NCBI RefSeq assembly: GCF_014174495.1
Contig: NZ_JACJHR010000023.1
Location: 1 to 64,000, forward strand
Origin: Amycolatopsis echigonensis
GTDB taxonomy: Bacteria; Actinomycetota; Actinomycetes; Mycobacteriales; Pseudonocardiaceae
DNA length: 64,000 bases
Direction of reading: 5' to 3'
The notes beneath the pieces are model-generated. The model was given only the letters and a program-made list of their open reading frames with translations, ran no database searches and was not told the DNA's origin. Positions 53,396-62,724 of the stretch are shown here, one piece after another (within the stretch, counting starts at the first letter, position 1; each line of letters begins with the position of its first letter). The translations under genes were made by a program, and so were the position numbers.

Positions 53396-53953
53396 GTGAC
53401 AGCAGTCAACGCGCCGGTGTCCGGCGCACCCCGGTTTCCGCTGCGTATGGCGGTGTTCGGGGTGCTCGCCGCGGGGGTGGTGCTGGTGCTCGTGGAACGC
53501 GGGTACCGGGAGCTGGAGGTGCAGCTGGCCGGGGTCATCCTCCGGGTTGTCACCTCATCGGGGGTCTATGTGGCCGGAAACCGGGAATCGGTCTACTTCG
53601 GGTTGTCTGGCGATACTCCATTCGGGTTGCGGATGACTCCGGAATGCTCGTCGGTATTCCTTCTTCTACCGTTGCTATTAGTGACGGCCGCTCTTCTGTG
53701 GTTCCGGCCGCAAAATGCCCGCCGGCTCTTTTTCTCGCTGGGAATTTCCGCGATCGCGGTGATTTTGGTTAATCAGTTACGGATTCTCACCATCGTCGGG
53801 CTGGTCAACGGCCTCGGCACCGACGAGGGCTACTACTGGGGCCACACCCTGCTCGGCTCGCTGGTCAGCGTCATCGGCGGCGCGATCTCGCTGGTGCTGT
53901 TCGTCTGGTTGTCGACGCGGAAGACGAAGGCCGAGAAACGGGCCGCGGCGTGA
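53396..53953 (+). CDS. xrtP: Exosortase-family membrane protein (exosortase P)
   Basis: Exosortases are integral-membrane cysteine transpeptidases that cleave C-terminal sorting signals. This 185-aa protein has about five helices and the three family residues in order: Cys in MTPECSSVFLLLP (near residue 83), Arg in LVNQLRILTIVG (near 125) and His in YYWGHTLLGS (near 147). Its short length fits actinobacterial forms rather than the long PEP-CTERM enzymes. GTG 53396 follows AGAGGG. Its stop overlaps the glycosyltransferase start, and a candidate substrate gene lies divergently. The exosortase P name is inferred from that pairing. Confidence 0.8.
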   Translation: MTAVNAPVSGAPRFPLRMAVFGVLAAGVVLVLVERGYRELEVQLAGVILRVVTSSGVYVAGNRESVYFGLSGDTPFGLRMTPECSSVFLLLPLLLVTAALLWFRPQNARRLFFSLGISAIAVILVNQLRILTIVGLVNGLGTDEGYYWGHTLLGSLVSVIGGAISLVLFVWLSTRKTKAEKRAAA

Positions 53954-55335
53954 GCGACTCCGGCCTGAAGATCCTGCTGTCGGTCACGCAGGCGTTCGCG
54001 CTCACCATGAGCGTCGCGTTCCTCGTGTACGTCGTGGCGATCGTCGTGCCGTACCTGCGCCGCAAGCCTGCTCCGGTCGGCGACCCGGACGACTTCTCGT
54101 GGCACTTCTTCGTCCCCTGCCGCGACGAGGAAGTGGTGATCCGCGAGACGGTGAAGTACTTGCGCGGCACGTTCCGCCACGCGCACGTGTGGGTCGTGGA
54201 CGACGATTCCGACGACCGCACCGCCCGCGTCGTGCGCTCGGTGTGGCGACGCAACGGCGGCTACGACCCGAATCTCCACCTGGTCGCCCGTCAGCGACCG
54301 GAAGCGCGCACGGGCAAGGGAGACGCGCTCAACGCCGCGTACCGCGAGCTGGACGAGTGGCTCGGCCCGGACGCGGATCGGGACCAGGTGGTGGTCGTGG
54401 TGGTCGACGCGGACGGCCGCCCCGCGCCCAACTGTCTCGAAGTGTGCGCGGCGGACCACCTGTTCGGCGACGAAACCATGGGCGCGGTCCAGCTTGACGT
54501 CCGGATGAGCAACGCCCGCAGCCGTCCGCCCGGCCGCACGTGGTTCTCCCGTGCCTTCGGGCTCAAGCTCGCCCAGTTGCAGGACTTGGAGTTCCGTACC
54601 GCGATCGCGGCGATCCAGACGTCGCGCGGCTTCACCGGCACGATCTCCATGGGTGGCAACGGGCAGTTCACCCGGCTGTCCGCATTGGACTCGATCGCCG
54701 GGGACGAGCTGGCCCCGTGGCGCGGTTCGCTGCTGGAGGACTTCGAACTCGGCGTGCACCTGCTCACCGCGGGCTGGCGCACCGGATTCACGCCGGATTC
54801 GTATGTGGCGCAAGAAGGTCTGTACAGCCTCCGCCGGTTCCTGGTGCAACGCACGCGCTGGGGGCAGGGGACCATGCAGTGCATGCGGTACCTGCGCCGG
54901 ATCTGGGACTCGCCGCATCTGTCCACTTTGGGCGCCGCGGAGATGATGTACTACCTGGCGCAGCCGTGGATGCAGCTGCTCGGCTCGCTGCTGTACCCGG
55001 TTCCGTTCATCATGCTTCTCGTGACGACCGCGGGCGATCCGGGCCAGGTGTGGACGTGGTTCACCGGCGGCGCGTGGATCCTGTTCGCCATCTACGGTTC
55101 GTTCGGGCTGCTGCCGTTCGTGGTATGGGGCCCGATCTACCAGATGAAATGCTTGCGCAGCAAGAACATTTTCCGCGGCATCGGCATGGGCCTGTTGTAC
55201 GCGGCCTACATCTACACCTTCTACATCACGTCCTGGCGTGCGCTGTTCCGGCTCGTGCGCGGTCGCAACGGCTGGGCCAAAACCCGGCGCAACACCGAGG
55301 CCAGCGCCGGCGTGAAAGTGGCCCTGGACGCGTGA
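53950..55335 (+). CDS. GT2-family membrane glycosyltransferase linked to the exosortase
   Basis: One N-terminal helix (about 14-35) precedes a GT-A domain: FFVPCRDEEVVIRET, WVVDDDSDDRT, VVVVDADGRPAPNCLE (DxD), a later acidic LLEDFELGV and QRTRWGQG, the Q/RxxRW motif of processive enzymes. Four or more C-terminal helices follow. 461 aa. It resembles cellulose- or hyaluronan-synthase-type transferases. GTG 53950 overlaps the exosortase stop as GTGA, so the two are translated together. A role in making a glycan for the anchored surface protein is a reasonable inference, but the sugar is unknown. Confidence 0.85.
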   Translation: MSDSGLKILLSVTQAFALTMSVAFLVYVVAIVVPYLRRKPAPVGDPDDFSWHFFVPCRDEEVVIRETVKYLRGTFRHAHVWVVDDDSDDRTARVVRSVWRRNGGYDPNLHLVARQRPEARTGKGDALNAAYRELDEWLGPDADRDQVVVVVVDADGRPAPNCLEVCAADHLFGDETMGAVQLDVRMSNARSRPPGRTWFSRAFGLKLAQLQDLEFRTAIAAIQTSRGFTGTISMGGNGQFTRLSALDSIAGDELAPWRGSLLEDFELGVHLLTAGWRTGFTPDSYVAQEGLYSLRRFLVQRTRWGQGTMQCMRYLRRIWDSPHLSTLGAAEMMYYLAQPWMQLLGSLLYPVPFIMLLVTTAGDPGQVWTWFTGGAWILFAIYGSFGLLPFVVWGPIYQMKCLRSKNIFRGIGMGLLYAAYIYTFYITSWRALFRLVRGRNGWAKTRRNTEASAGVKVALDA

Positions 55336-55370
55336 ATGCCCGGGCCGCACGCGGGCGGCCCGGGCATTCA
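55333..55370. terminator. Perfect 16-bp hairpin overlapping the glycosyltransferase stop
   Basis: The arms TGAATGCCCGGGCCGC and GCGGCCCGGGCATTCA are exact complements around six bases. The left arm includes the TGA of the glycosyltransferase gene. It can also serve the convergent amidase gene ending at 55382. Confidence 0.85.
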
Positions 55371-55381
55371 GCGAGCTGAGG

Positions 55382-57304
55382 TCAGGACGCCGGTTCGAGG
55401 TCGACGTCGTCGCGGCTGACGTACGCCACGCGGTGGCCGAGCTGGATTTCCACGTACTTCGCCTTGCCCTTCACGACCTTGTTGGTCGCGACGTCGAAGG
55501 ACGCCGAGTAGTACTCCGACCCGGTCAGCCCGCCGACCGAATACTTCTGGCCCGCGCCGAGCTGATACGGCAACGGCTTGAGTTCCTGCACCGGAATGTC
55601 CTTCGGGTACGCCGCGGCTTCCGGGTACGCGCTTCCGTAGACTGGCACGGTCGCCTTGCCCTCCTTGGGCGTCGCGACGAATCCGTCGGCCGGGTACGCG
55701 GTGGGCGCGTCGTCCGGGTTGCGGAACCAGCCCTTCTGGCCGAGGTACCAGATCGCGGTCCAATCGGCCTGGGTGTCCGCGACGGCGTACTTCTGGCCGG
55801 TGGCCGCGCGGCTGCCGATGTCCGCGACGTCCATTGTGGACGGGTTAGGGCCGTGCATGCCCACATCGGACAGCAGAGGCGCGGATTCGTCCGGTTCTGT
55901 ATGCAGCACGACGGATCCCGAACCCCGCTCCGGGCACGGATTCCCGGACCCGATCTTGTCGCAGCCGGTGAACACCGGACGGTTGGCGGAGAACTCCGGG
56001 TCGATCATGACCAGGCCGGAATCCGGTTCGCCTTCGTGCTCCAGCGGGGCGCCGAGCAGGTCGAAGTAGTGCGCCCAGTCCCAGTACGGACCCGGGTCCC
56101 AGTGCATGCTCTTGATCTTGTCCGCGTTCGGTCCGGGCACGTTGTCGTGGCCGAGGATGTGCGCCCGGTCCAGCGGAACGCCGAAGCGGTGGGCGAGGTA
56201 GCGCACGAGCTTCGCGGACTGGCGGTACATCGCCTCGGTGAACCAGGTGCCCTGTGCGGCGAAGCCTTCGTGCTCGACGCCGAGGGATTTCTCGTTCAGG
56301 TACCAGTTCCCGGCGTGCCAGCCGACGTCCTTGGTCGGCACGTGCTGGGCGACCTGGCCGTCCGAGGAGCGGACCGTGTAGTGCCACGCGGTCTGGCCCG
56401 GGGTCTGGGCCTGCTTCATGACCGAGTCCCAGGTGCCCTCGGTGTCGTGGATGACGATGTAGTCGATCGTCTGGTCGCGCGGCCGGTCAGCCTTGTCGTA
56501 GTTGCCGTAGCTGTCGCCGATCTTCTGGAACGGCGCGGGCACCGATTCGCAGGACAGCGACCTCGGGCACTCGGTCGCCGGCGGCTCTCCGGCACGCAGG
56601 CCGAGACGGTCCACCTGCGCCCGGTCCGGGGTGACGCCGGAGGTCGCGGCGAGTTTGACGGCCTGGCCGTCGTCGGTCGTACGCGCGATGCCGCTGTTGA
56701 TCGTGGCGAAGACCTCGTCGGCGAAGGTGCGTGCGCCGGTGACGTCTTCGGAGCCGCTGTATCGCGCGACAGCTCCGTACCAGTCCTTCGCGTTGTCGCT
56801 CTTGACGCCCAGCTCTCGCTGGTACTCGGCCAGCAGTGCCGCGCCGCCGCGGATGTTCGCTTCGGGGTCGGTACGGAGCTTCGCCGCGTCGGTGTGCAGG
56901 AGCTCGGCGGCCTTGTCGATGGTTTGGCTGCCGGGCGGGGGAGCCGAGGGTTCGAGCGCACGCAGGCGCAGGGTCGGGCGCGAGTCGTCGCCTCGGGGGT
57001 CTTCGTCGGGGTTGTCGAACTCGCTGCTGCGCAAGCCGGTGGTGCGGACGTCGGTGAGGTGCATCGGGCCGTACCCGGCGGCAGTGCTGGGCGCGCCGGA
57101 ATGGGTGTCCCAGCGGGATTCGAGGTACGAGACGGCCAGCAGCACGTCCGTCGGGACACCGAATTCGGACGCGGCGTCGGCGAAGGCACGCTGGCGGGCT
57201 TCGTTGGCCGGCTGCGCGGAAGCGGGCACGGCGACCGCGATCGCGGCCAACGCCAGCAGCCCGGTGGTGGCGGCGGCCAGGCGCCACGGGAGTGAGCGGG
57301 GCAT
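55382..57304 (-). CDS. Secreted N-acetylmuramoyl-L-alanine amidase with an N-terminal lytic-transglycosylase-like region
   Basis: A Sec signal (LAAATTGLLALAAIAVAVPASA) leads to an SLT-like region (VPTDVLLAVSYLESRWDTH with a glutamate, AGYGPMHL, RGGAALLAEYQRELG). An Amidase_2 domain follows at about 270-430 (IDYIVIHDTEGTW, GWHAGNWYLNEKSLGVEHEG, ILGHDNVPGPNADKIKSMHWDPG) with the zinc-ligand histidines. The last 170 residues look like SH3-type repeats (VADTQADWTAIWYLGQKGWF). 640 aa. ATG 57304 has GGAG upstream. It would cut peptide stems from wall glycan outside the cell. Confidence 0.88.
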   Translation of the reverse strand: MPRSLPWRLAAATTGLLALAAIAVAVPASAQPANEARQRAFADAASEFGVPTDVLLAVSYLESRWDTHSGAPSTAAGYGPMHLTDVRTTGLRSSEFDNPDEDPRGDDSRPTLRLRALEPSAPPPGSQTIDKAAELLHTDAAKLRTDPEANIRGGAALLAEYQRELGVKSDNAKDWYGAVARYSGSEDVTGARTFADEVFATINSGIARTTDDGQAVKLAATSGVTPDRAQVDRLGLRAGEPPATECPRSLSCESVPAPFQKIGDSYGNYDKADRPRDQTIDYIVIHDTEGTWDSVMKQAQTPGQTAWHYTVRSSDGQVAQHVPTKDVGWHAGNWYLNEKSLGVEHEGFAAQGTWFTEAMYRQSAKLVRYLAHRFGVPLDRAHILGHDNVPGPNADKIKSMHWDPGPYWDWAHYFDLLGAPLEHEGEPDSGLVMIDPEFSANRPVFTGCDKIGSGNPCPERGSGSVVLHTEPDESAPLLSDVGMHGPNPSTMDVADIGSRAATGQKYAVADTQADWTAIWYLGQKGWFRNPDDAPTAYPADGFVATPKEGKATVPVYGSAYPEAAAYPKDIPVQELKPLPYQLGAGQKYSVGGLTGSEYYSASFDVATNKVVKGKAKYVEIQLGHRVAYVSRDDVDLEPAS

Positions 57305-57517
57305 AGGAGGACTCCAGGAGTGAGATGCCTGTCTGTCCGGATCCAACCAGGAGCAGGGGGAGCTGGTGGGCTTTTTCCGCCGGATGGGGCCGAACGGGCA
57401 CGCGGCGCTGCCCTGGCCGCCTGCCGCCCCGCGGCGGGCGCTCGTCGCGCGGCCTGGAACAAACGGGCCGGTCAGCGGGTTCCGTCACCCGATTCGCCAG
57501 GTCCGGCGGACCCTCCT

Positions 57518-57552
57518 TGCGAAGCTGGCACTCACATGGCTAGAGTGCTAAT
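57518..57552 (+). promoter_or_regulatory. CIRCE operator within the groES promoter
   Basis: CTGGCACTC (57526-57534), nine bases, then GAGTGCTAA (57544-57552) match the CIRCE consensus TTAGCACTC-N9-GAGTGCTAA with two differences in the left arm. A possible -35 TTGCGA (57518-57523) and -10 TAGAGT (57542-57547), 18 bp apart, are covered by it. HrcA would repress groES, and perhaps groEL, from here. Confidence 0.9.
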
Positions 57553-57653
57553 CGAACGGCCCGGACACGCCCCGGCACCCGCGACGGCGGGGGTGGTATG
57601 AGCCGTAACCAGTCATCATGCCGACGCTTTCGACGACCGTGGAGGTCAACCCG

Positions 57654-57947
57654 GTGAGCGTGAACATCAAGCCGCTCGAGGACAAGATCGTTGTCCAGAC
57701 GAGCGAGGCCGAGGAGACGACCGCTTCCGGCCTCGTCATCCCCGACACCGCCAAGGAGAAGCCCCAGGAGGGCAAGGTTCTGGCCGTGGGCCCGGGCCGC
57801 ATCGACGACAAGGGCAACCGCGTTCCGCTGGACGTGGCTGTCGGCGACGTCGTCATCTACTCCAAGTACGGCGGCACCGAGGTCAAGTACAACGGCGAGG
57901 ACTACCTGATCCTCTCCGCCCGCGACGTGCTGGCCGTCATCAACTGA
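57654..57947 (+). CDS. groES: Co-chaperonin GroES
   Basis: GroES caps the GroEL ring. [15 protein letters not shown], the mobile loop [23 protein letters not shown] and the roof [19 protein letters not shown] are diagnostic. 97 aa. GTG 57654 is chosen for GGAGGT eight bases upstream and family length; ATG 57618 would add 12 unconserved residues. It is CIRCE-controlled and 98 bases before groEL. Confidence 0.97.
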   Translation: MSVNIKPLEDKIVVQTSEAEETTASGLVIPDTAKEKPQEGKVLAVGPGRIDDKGNRVPLDVAVGDVVIYSKYGGTEVKYNGEDYLILSARDVLAVIN

Positions 57948-57968
57948 CGCGTCACTCGCAGCGCAAGG

Positions 57969-58007
57969 ACGCCCCGGGCCCCGCTCATGCCGGGGTGCGG
58001 GGCGTTT
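57969..58007 (+). terminator. Hairpin between groES and groEL
   Basis: The outer stem ACGCCCCG/CGGGGCGT with an inner GC-rich part is followed by TTTT (58004-58007). It has the form of an intrinsic terminator and may lower groEL expression relative to groES or shape the mRNA. Confidence 0.6.
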
Positions 58008-58033
58008 TGCGTCGCACGACAACCGAAAGGTAA

Positions 58034-59659
<1,626 letters not shown>

Positions 59660-59685
59660 CGCTGGTTCGTTCCGCGTTTGCGTTG

Positions 59686-59727
59686 GCGGGGCGGCATTCC
59701 CTTCGGGGAGTGCCGCCCCGCTTTTTT
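59686..59727 (+). terminator. Intrinsic terminator after groEL
   Basis: A perfect 16-bp stem (59686-59701 with 59706-59721) with a TTCG loop is followed by six T residues. This is the clearest rho-independent terminator in the window. Confidence 0.95.
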
Positions 59728-59768
59728 GGTGCGGTGCCGGGCTTTCGAGGCTTTCGTGCGCCAGAGGT

Positions 59769-60509
59769 TCAGGCAGTGAACCCGCCGTCCACCGTGATCG
59801 ATGTCCCCGTCAGGTACCGGCCGTCCGGTCCCGCCAGGTACGCCACCGCCGCCGCGATGTCGGACGGATTTCCGTAGTGCCCCAACGCGATATGCGCCAA
59901 CTGGTCACCGGAGTGCGGGCCGTCGGCAGGGTTCATCTCCGTGTCCGTCGAGCCCGGGTGGACCACCATCGCCGTGATCCCGCGCGGCCCCAGGTCGCGC
60001 GCCAGGCCCTTGGTCATCCCGACCAGCGCCGACTTGCTCGCCGAGTACAGGCTCAATCCGGGGAACGGCGAGCGCTCCGCCAGATCGCTGCCGATCGACA
60101 CGATCCGGCCGCCTTCCTTCATATGCCGTACCGCGGCCCGGGCCGCCACCAGCGGCGCCTTCACGTGGATGGCCAGCGTGCGGTCGATCGTTTCCGTGGC
60201 CAGGTCTTCGACCGGTGCCGCCGGGAACACTCCGGCGTTGTTCACCAGCACGTCCAGTCCGCCCAGTTCGGCTGCGGTCTGGTCGACCGCGCCAGTCACG
60301 GCGTCTGCGTCCGCGGCGTCGGCCTGCAGCGCCAGCGCGCGTCCGCCGAGTTTTTCGATGGACGCGACCACGTCCGCCGCCCGGTCCGCGGCGCGTTCGA
60401 AGGTGATCGCGACGTCGGCACCGTCCTCGGCCAGCCGCAGCGCGATCGCCGCGCCGATCCCGCGGCTTCCGCCAGTGATCAGCGCGACCTTGCCGTCCAG
60501 GGTTCCCAT
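59769..60509 (-). CDS. SDR-family oxidoreductase
   Basis: Classical short-chain dehydrogenase: TGGSRGIGAAIALRLAEDGA (cofactor loop), LVNNAGVFP, the catalytic Ser in IGSDLAE, YSASK (Tyr and Lys), and the usual C-terminus YLTGTSITVDGGFTA. 246 aa, NAD(P)H-dependent. ATG 60509 has AGAGGTGGGG upstream; the frame extends further but without support. Divergent from a TetR regulator with paired repeats between them, so probably its target. Substrate unknown. Confidence 0.9.
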   Translation of the reverse strand: MGTLDGKVALITGGSRGIGAAIALRLAEDGADVAITFERAADRAADVVASIEKLGGRALALQADAADADAVTGAVDQTAAELGGLDVLVNNAGVFPAAPVEDLATETIDRTLAIHVKAPLVAARAAVRHMKEGGRIVSIGSDLAERSPFPGLSLYSASKSALVGMTKGLARDLGPRGITAMVVHPGSTDTEMNPADGPHSGDQLAHIALGHYGNPSDIAAAVAYLAGPDGRYLTGTSITVDGGFTA

Positions 60510-60520
60510 GCCCCACCTCT

Positions 60521-60592
60521 TTCTGTAGCGATAACTAAATAAATAGCCGCGTACGATGGGCGGGGTCAAGACTTCTGTATCGCTCACTAAAG
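60521..60592. promoter_or_regulatory. Paired operator-like direct repeats in the SDR/TetR divergon
   Basis: TTCTGTAGCGATAACTAAA (60521-60539) and TTCTGTATCGCTCACTAAA (60573-60591) match at 16 of 19 positions in direct orientation, one next to each gene start. They are probable binding sites for the TetR protein and would control both genes. Confidence 0.6.
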
Positions 60593-60602
60593 AAGGTGGT
60601 CC

Positions 60603-61253
60603 ATGTCACCCCGCGGCCGCCCCCGCGCGTTCGACCGCGAGCACGCGCTCACCCAGGCCATGCTGGTGTTTTGGGAGCGTGGCTACGACGGTGCGTCGCT
60701 GGCGGAGCTGACTGAGGCGATGGGAATCAAGCCGCCGAGTCTGTACGCGGCCTTCGGGGACAAGGAAACACTGTTCCGCGAAGCGATCGAGCACTACCAA
60801 TCCGTGTACGGGCAGTACACGATGCGGGCGTTGACCGAAGAGCCCACTGCGCGCGCGGCGGTCGAAGCGATGCTTCGCGACAATGCTCGCGCGTACGTGG
60901 AGCCTGGCCATCCCAAGGGCTGCATGGTGGTTCTCGCGGCTACCAACTGCACGCAAGCCAATGCGTCCGTGTGGGAGTTTCTCGCCGCTTCGCGCGACAA
61001 CGTGCGACGCCAGCTTCGCGAGCGCCTTCGCCGTGGAGTGGACGAAGGCGACCTTGCGGCCACTGTGGACACTGATGCGCTCAGTGCGCTTTACGCGACT
61101 GTCTTTTATGGACTGACCATGCAAGCGCGCGACGGCGTCAGTCTCGACTCGCTGATGACCGTCATCGATCTCGCGCTTTCGCTGTGGCCCGAAAACGGCG
61201 GAGGGGCGGCATCCACAGTGGACACTGTGGACACCGCCCCTTCCGCGCCGTGA
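60603..61253 (+). CDS. TetR/AcrR-family transcriptional repressor
   Basis: The N-terminal HTH is RGRPRAFDREHALTQAMLVFWERGYDGASLAELTEAMGIKPPSLYAAFGDKETLFREA. The C-terminal ligand domain has CMVVLAATNC with two cysteines eight residues apart and SALYATVFYGLTMQARDG. 216 aa. ATG 60603 has AAGGTGG upstream. It is divergent from the SDR gene, 93 bp away. The ligand is unknown; an aldehyde, quinone or other reactive substrate of the SDR is plausible. Confidence 0.9.
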   Translation: MSPRGRPRAFDREHALTQAMLVFWERGYDGASLAELTEAMGIKPPSLYAAFGDKETLFREAIEHYQSVYGQYTMRALTEEPTARAAVEAMLRDNARAYVEPGHPKGCMVVLAATNCTQANASVWEFLAASRDNVRRQLRERLRRGVDEGDLAATVDTDALSALYATVFYGLTMQARDGVSLDSLMTVIDLALSLWPENGGGAASTVDTVDTAPSAP

Positions 61254-61259
61254 AGGAAG

Positions 61260-61562
61260 TCAGATGTGCGCCATGGTCAACGCGCGTTTGTCCTGTTTGA
61301 TGATGTGGTCTCGTTCCGATTCGGACAGTCCGCCCCAGATGCCGTAGGGCTCGTGCACGGCGAGCGCGTGCTTGCGGCACATCTCCAGCACCGGGCACGA
61401 CAGGCAGATCGCCTTGGCCCTGGCCTCGCGCCGCGCCCTCGCCGGTCCCCGCTCTCCGTCCGGGTGGAAGAAGGATCCGCTGTCCATCCCCCGGCACGAC
61501 CCCTCCAGCTGCCAGTCCCACATGTCTGCGTTGGGGCCGGGGAGCCTGCGCGTGTCTGCCAT
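61260..61562 (-). CDS. whiB3: WhiB-family iron-sulfur regulator, WhiB3/WhiD-like
   Basis: WhiB proteins bind a [4Fe-4S] cluster and the principal sigma factor. The four cysteines are present (GSCRGMD, then ICLSCPVLEMC), with GIWGGLSESER after them. LPGPNADMWDWQLEGSCRGM and FFHPDGERGPAR closely follow WhiB3/WhiD. 100 aa. ATG 61562 is supported by GGAGG upstream; six residues more would come from ATG 61580. In M. tuberculosis whiB3 also lies beside groEL1. Probable redox-responsive control. Confidence 0.88.
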   Translation of the reverse strand: MADTRRLPGPNADMWDWQLEGSCRGMDSGSFFHPDGERGPARARREARAKAICLSCPVLEMCRKHALAVHEPYGIWGGLSESERDHIIKQDKRALTMAHI

Positions 61563-61770
61563 CCTGACCGCCTCCGTCATCCGGTCGATGCCATTAGCTG
61601 CTCTGCTGTGGTGCCGATACTCCATTCGGTGCAACGGCGGTAACGTTAGAAGCGCGCCAATAGTTGTTCAATAGATCGGCGGCGATTCAGCCGTTAGGCA
61701 TCCCCCAGATGTGTGAGCAGGGCTTTTGGCTCGGGTTGCCGGGACCGCGCGCGGGCTGGATATTGACCGG

Positions 61771-62715
61771 GTGGGATCCGGATCAGGCGATGGAGAACCC
61801 ACCCTGCCGGTGGCCTCGGTCGCCCGCCGGCTCGGTGTCGCGCCGTCCACCCTGCGTACTTGGGACCGCCGCTACGGTCTCGGCCCCAGCCGCCACACCG
61901 ACGGCAGGCATCGCCGCTACGGCAGCTCTGACATCGGCCGTCTCGAACTTATGCAGCGCGCCCTCCTTCGCGGCGCTTCGACGGCGGAGGCCGCGCAGTA
62001 CGCGTTGGAGCAGATGCCGCGCGCGGACTTCGTGCCAGCGCCTGCCGAGCCTGCTGAAGCGACGAAGACGAAGGCGACGGTCGACGACGTCGAGGTCCCT
62101 TCGCGGCTCGCGCGGCGCCTGAGTACTGCTGCGTTGGCGATGGACGTCGGCGCGGTGCAGCGAATGCTCGTTGACGCTATCCGCGAGCTAGGCGTACTTC
62201 AGGCGTGGTCGGGCGTGATTGACCCGGTCCTCACCGCTCTCGGCGCGCGGTGGCGAGGCGTGCACGCGGGTGCGGAAGTGGAGTACCTGCTCGCCGAGTG
62301 CGTGTACGCGGCATTAATACGCGCGACGCCGGTCCTCGACGAGCCTCGCAACCAACGGCCGGTCCTTCTCGCGTGCGTGCCGGACGAACGGGACAACATG
62401 CCGGTGTACGCGTTGGCGGCCGCTCTCGCGGGGCGACGGATCGGCGCACAGCTCTTCGGCATCGCGCTGCCCCAAGAGGTGTTGGCGGTAGCCGTGCGGC
62501 GAAGCGCGCCCGCTGCGGTCGTGCTGTGGGCGAATCGGGCGGACGCCGACCCGCGGCTCTTCGCCCGCGTGTCCCGCGGACGGCAGCGGACCCGGCTGTT
62601 CGCCTGTGGCCCTGGCTGGGATCCGGCGCTGCTGCCGCCGAAAGTCGAGTTGCTGGGCGATCTTTCCGCAGCGGCGGACCGCGTGGAGCACGTTCTTGTC
62701 GGTGCTCCACGCTAG
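61771..62715 (+). CDS. MerR-family regulator with degenerate CarH-like C-terminal domain
   Basis: The MerR HTH is PVASVARRLGVAPSTLRTWDRRYGLGPSRHTDGRHRRYGSSDIGRLELM. A four-helix domain (LVDAIRELGVLQAWSGVIDPVLTALGARWRG) and a Rossmann-like domain (VLLACVPDERDNMPVYALAA) follow, as in CarH/LitR. The cobalamin signs are missing: W-x9-EH reads W-x9-EY, and E-x-H-x-x-G is replaced by ERDNMP. The start is uncertain (GTG 61771 chosen; TTG 61726 possible). It lies between whiB3 and the conserved helical gene, with the latter nine bases downstream. Confidence 0.8.
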   Translation: MGSGSGDGEPTLPVASVARRLGVAPSTLRTWDRRYGLGPSRHTDGRHRRYGSSDIGRLELMQRALLRGASTAEAAQYALEQMPRADFVPAPAEPAEATKTKATVDDVEVPSRLARRLSTAALAMDVGAVQRMLVDAIRELGVLQAWSGVIDPVLTALGARWRGVHAGAEVEYLLAECVYAALIRATPVLDEPRNQRPVLLACVPDERDNMPVYALAAALAGRRIGAQLFGIALPQEVLAVAVRRSAPAAVVLWANRADADPRLFARVSRGRQRTRLFACGPGWDPALLPPKVELLGDLSAAADRVEHVLVGAPR

Positions 62716-62724
62716 AAAGGTCGA

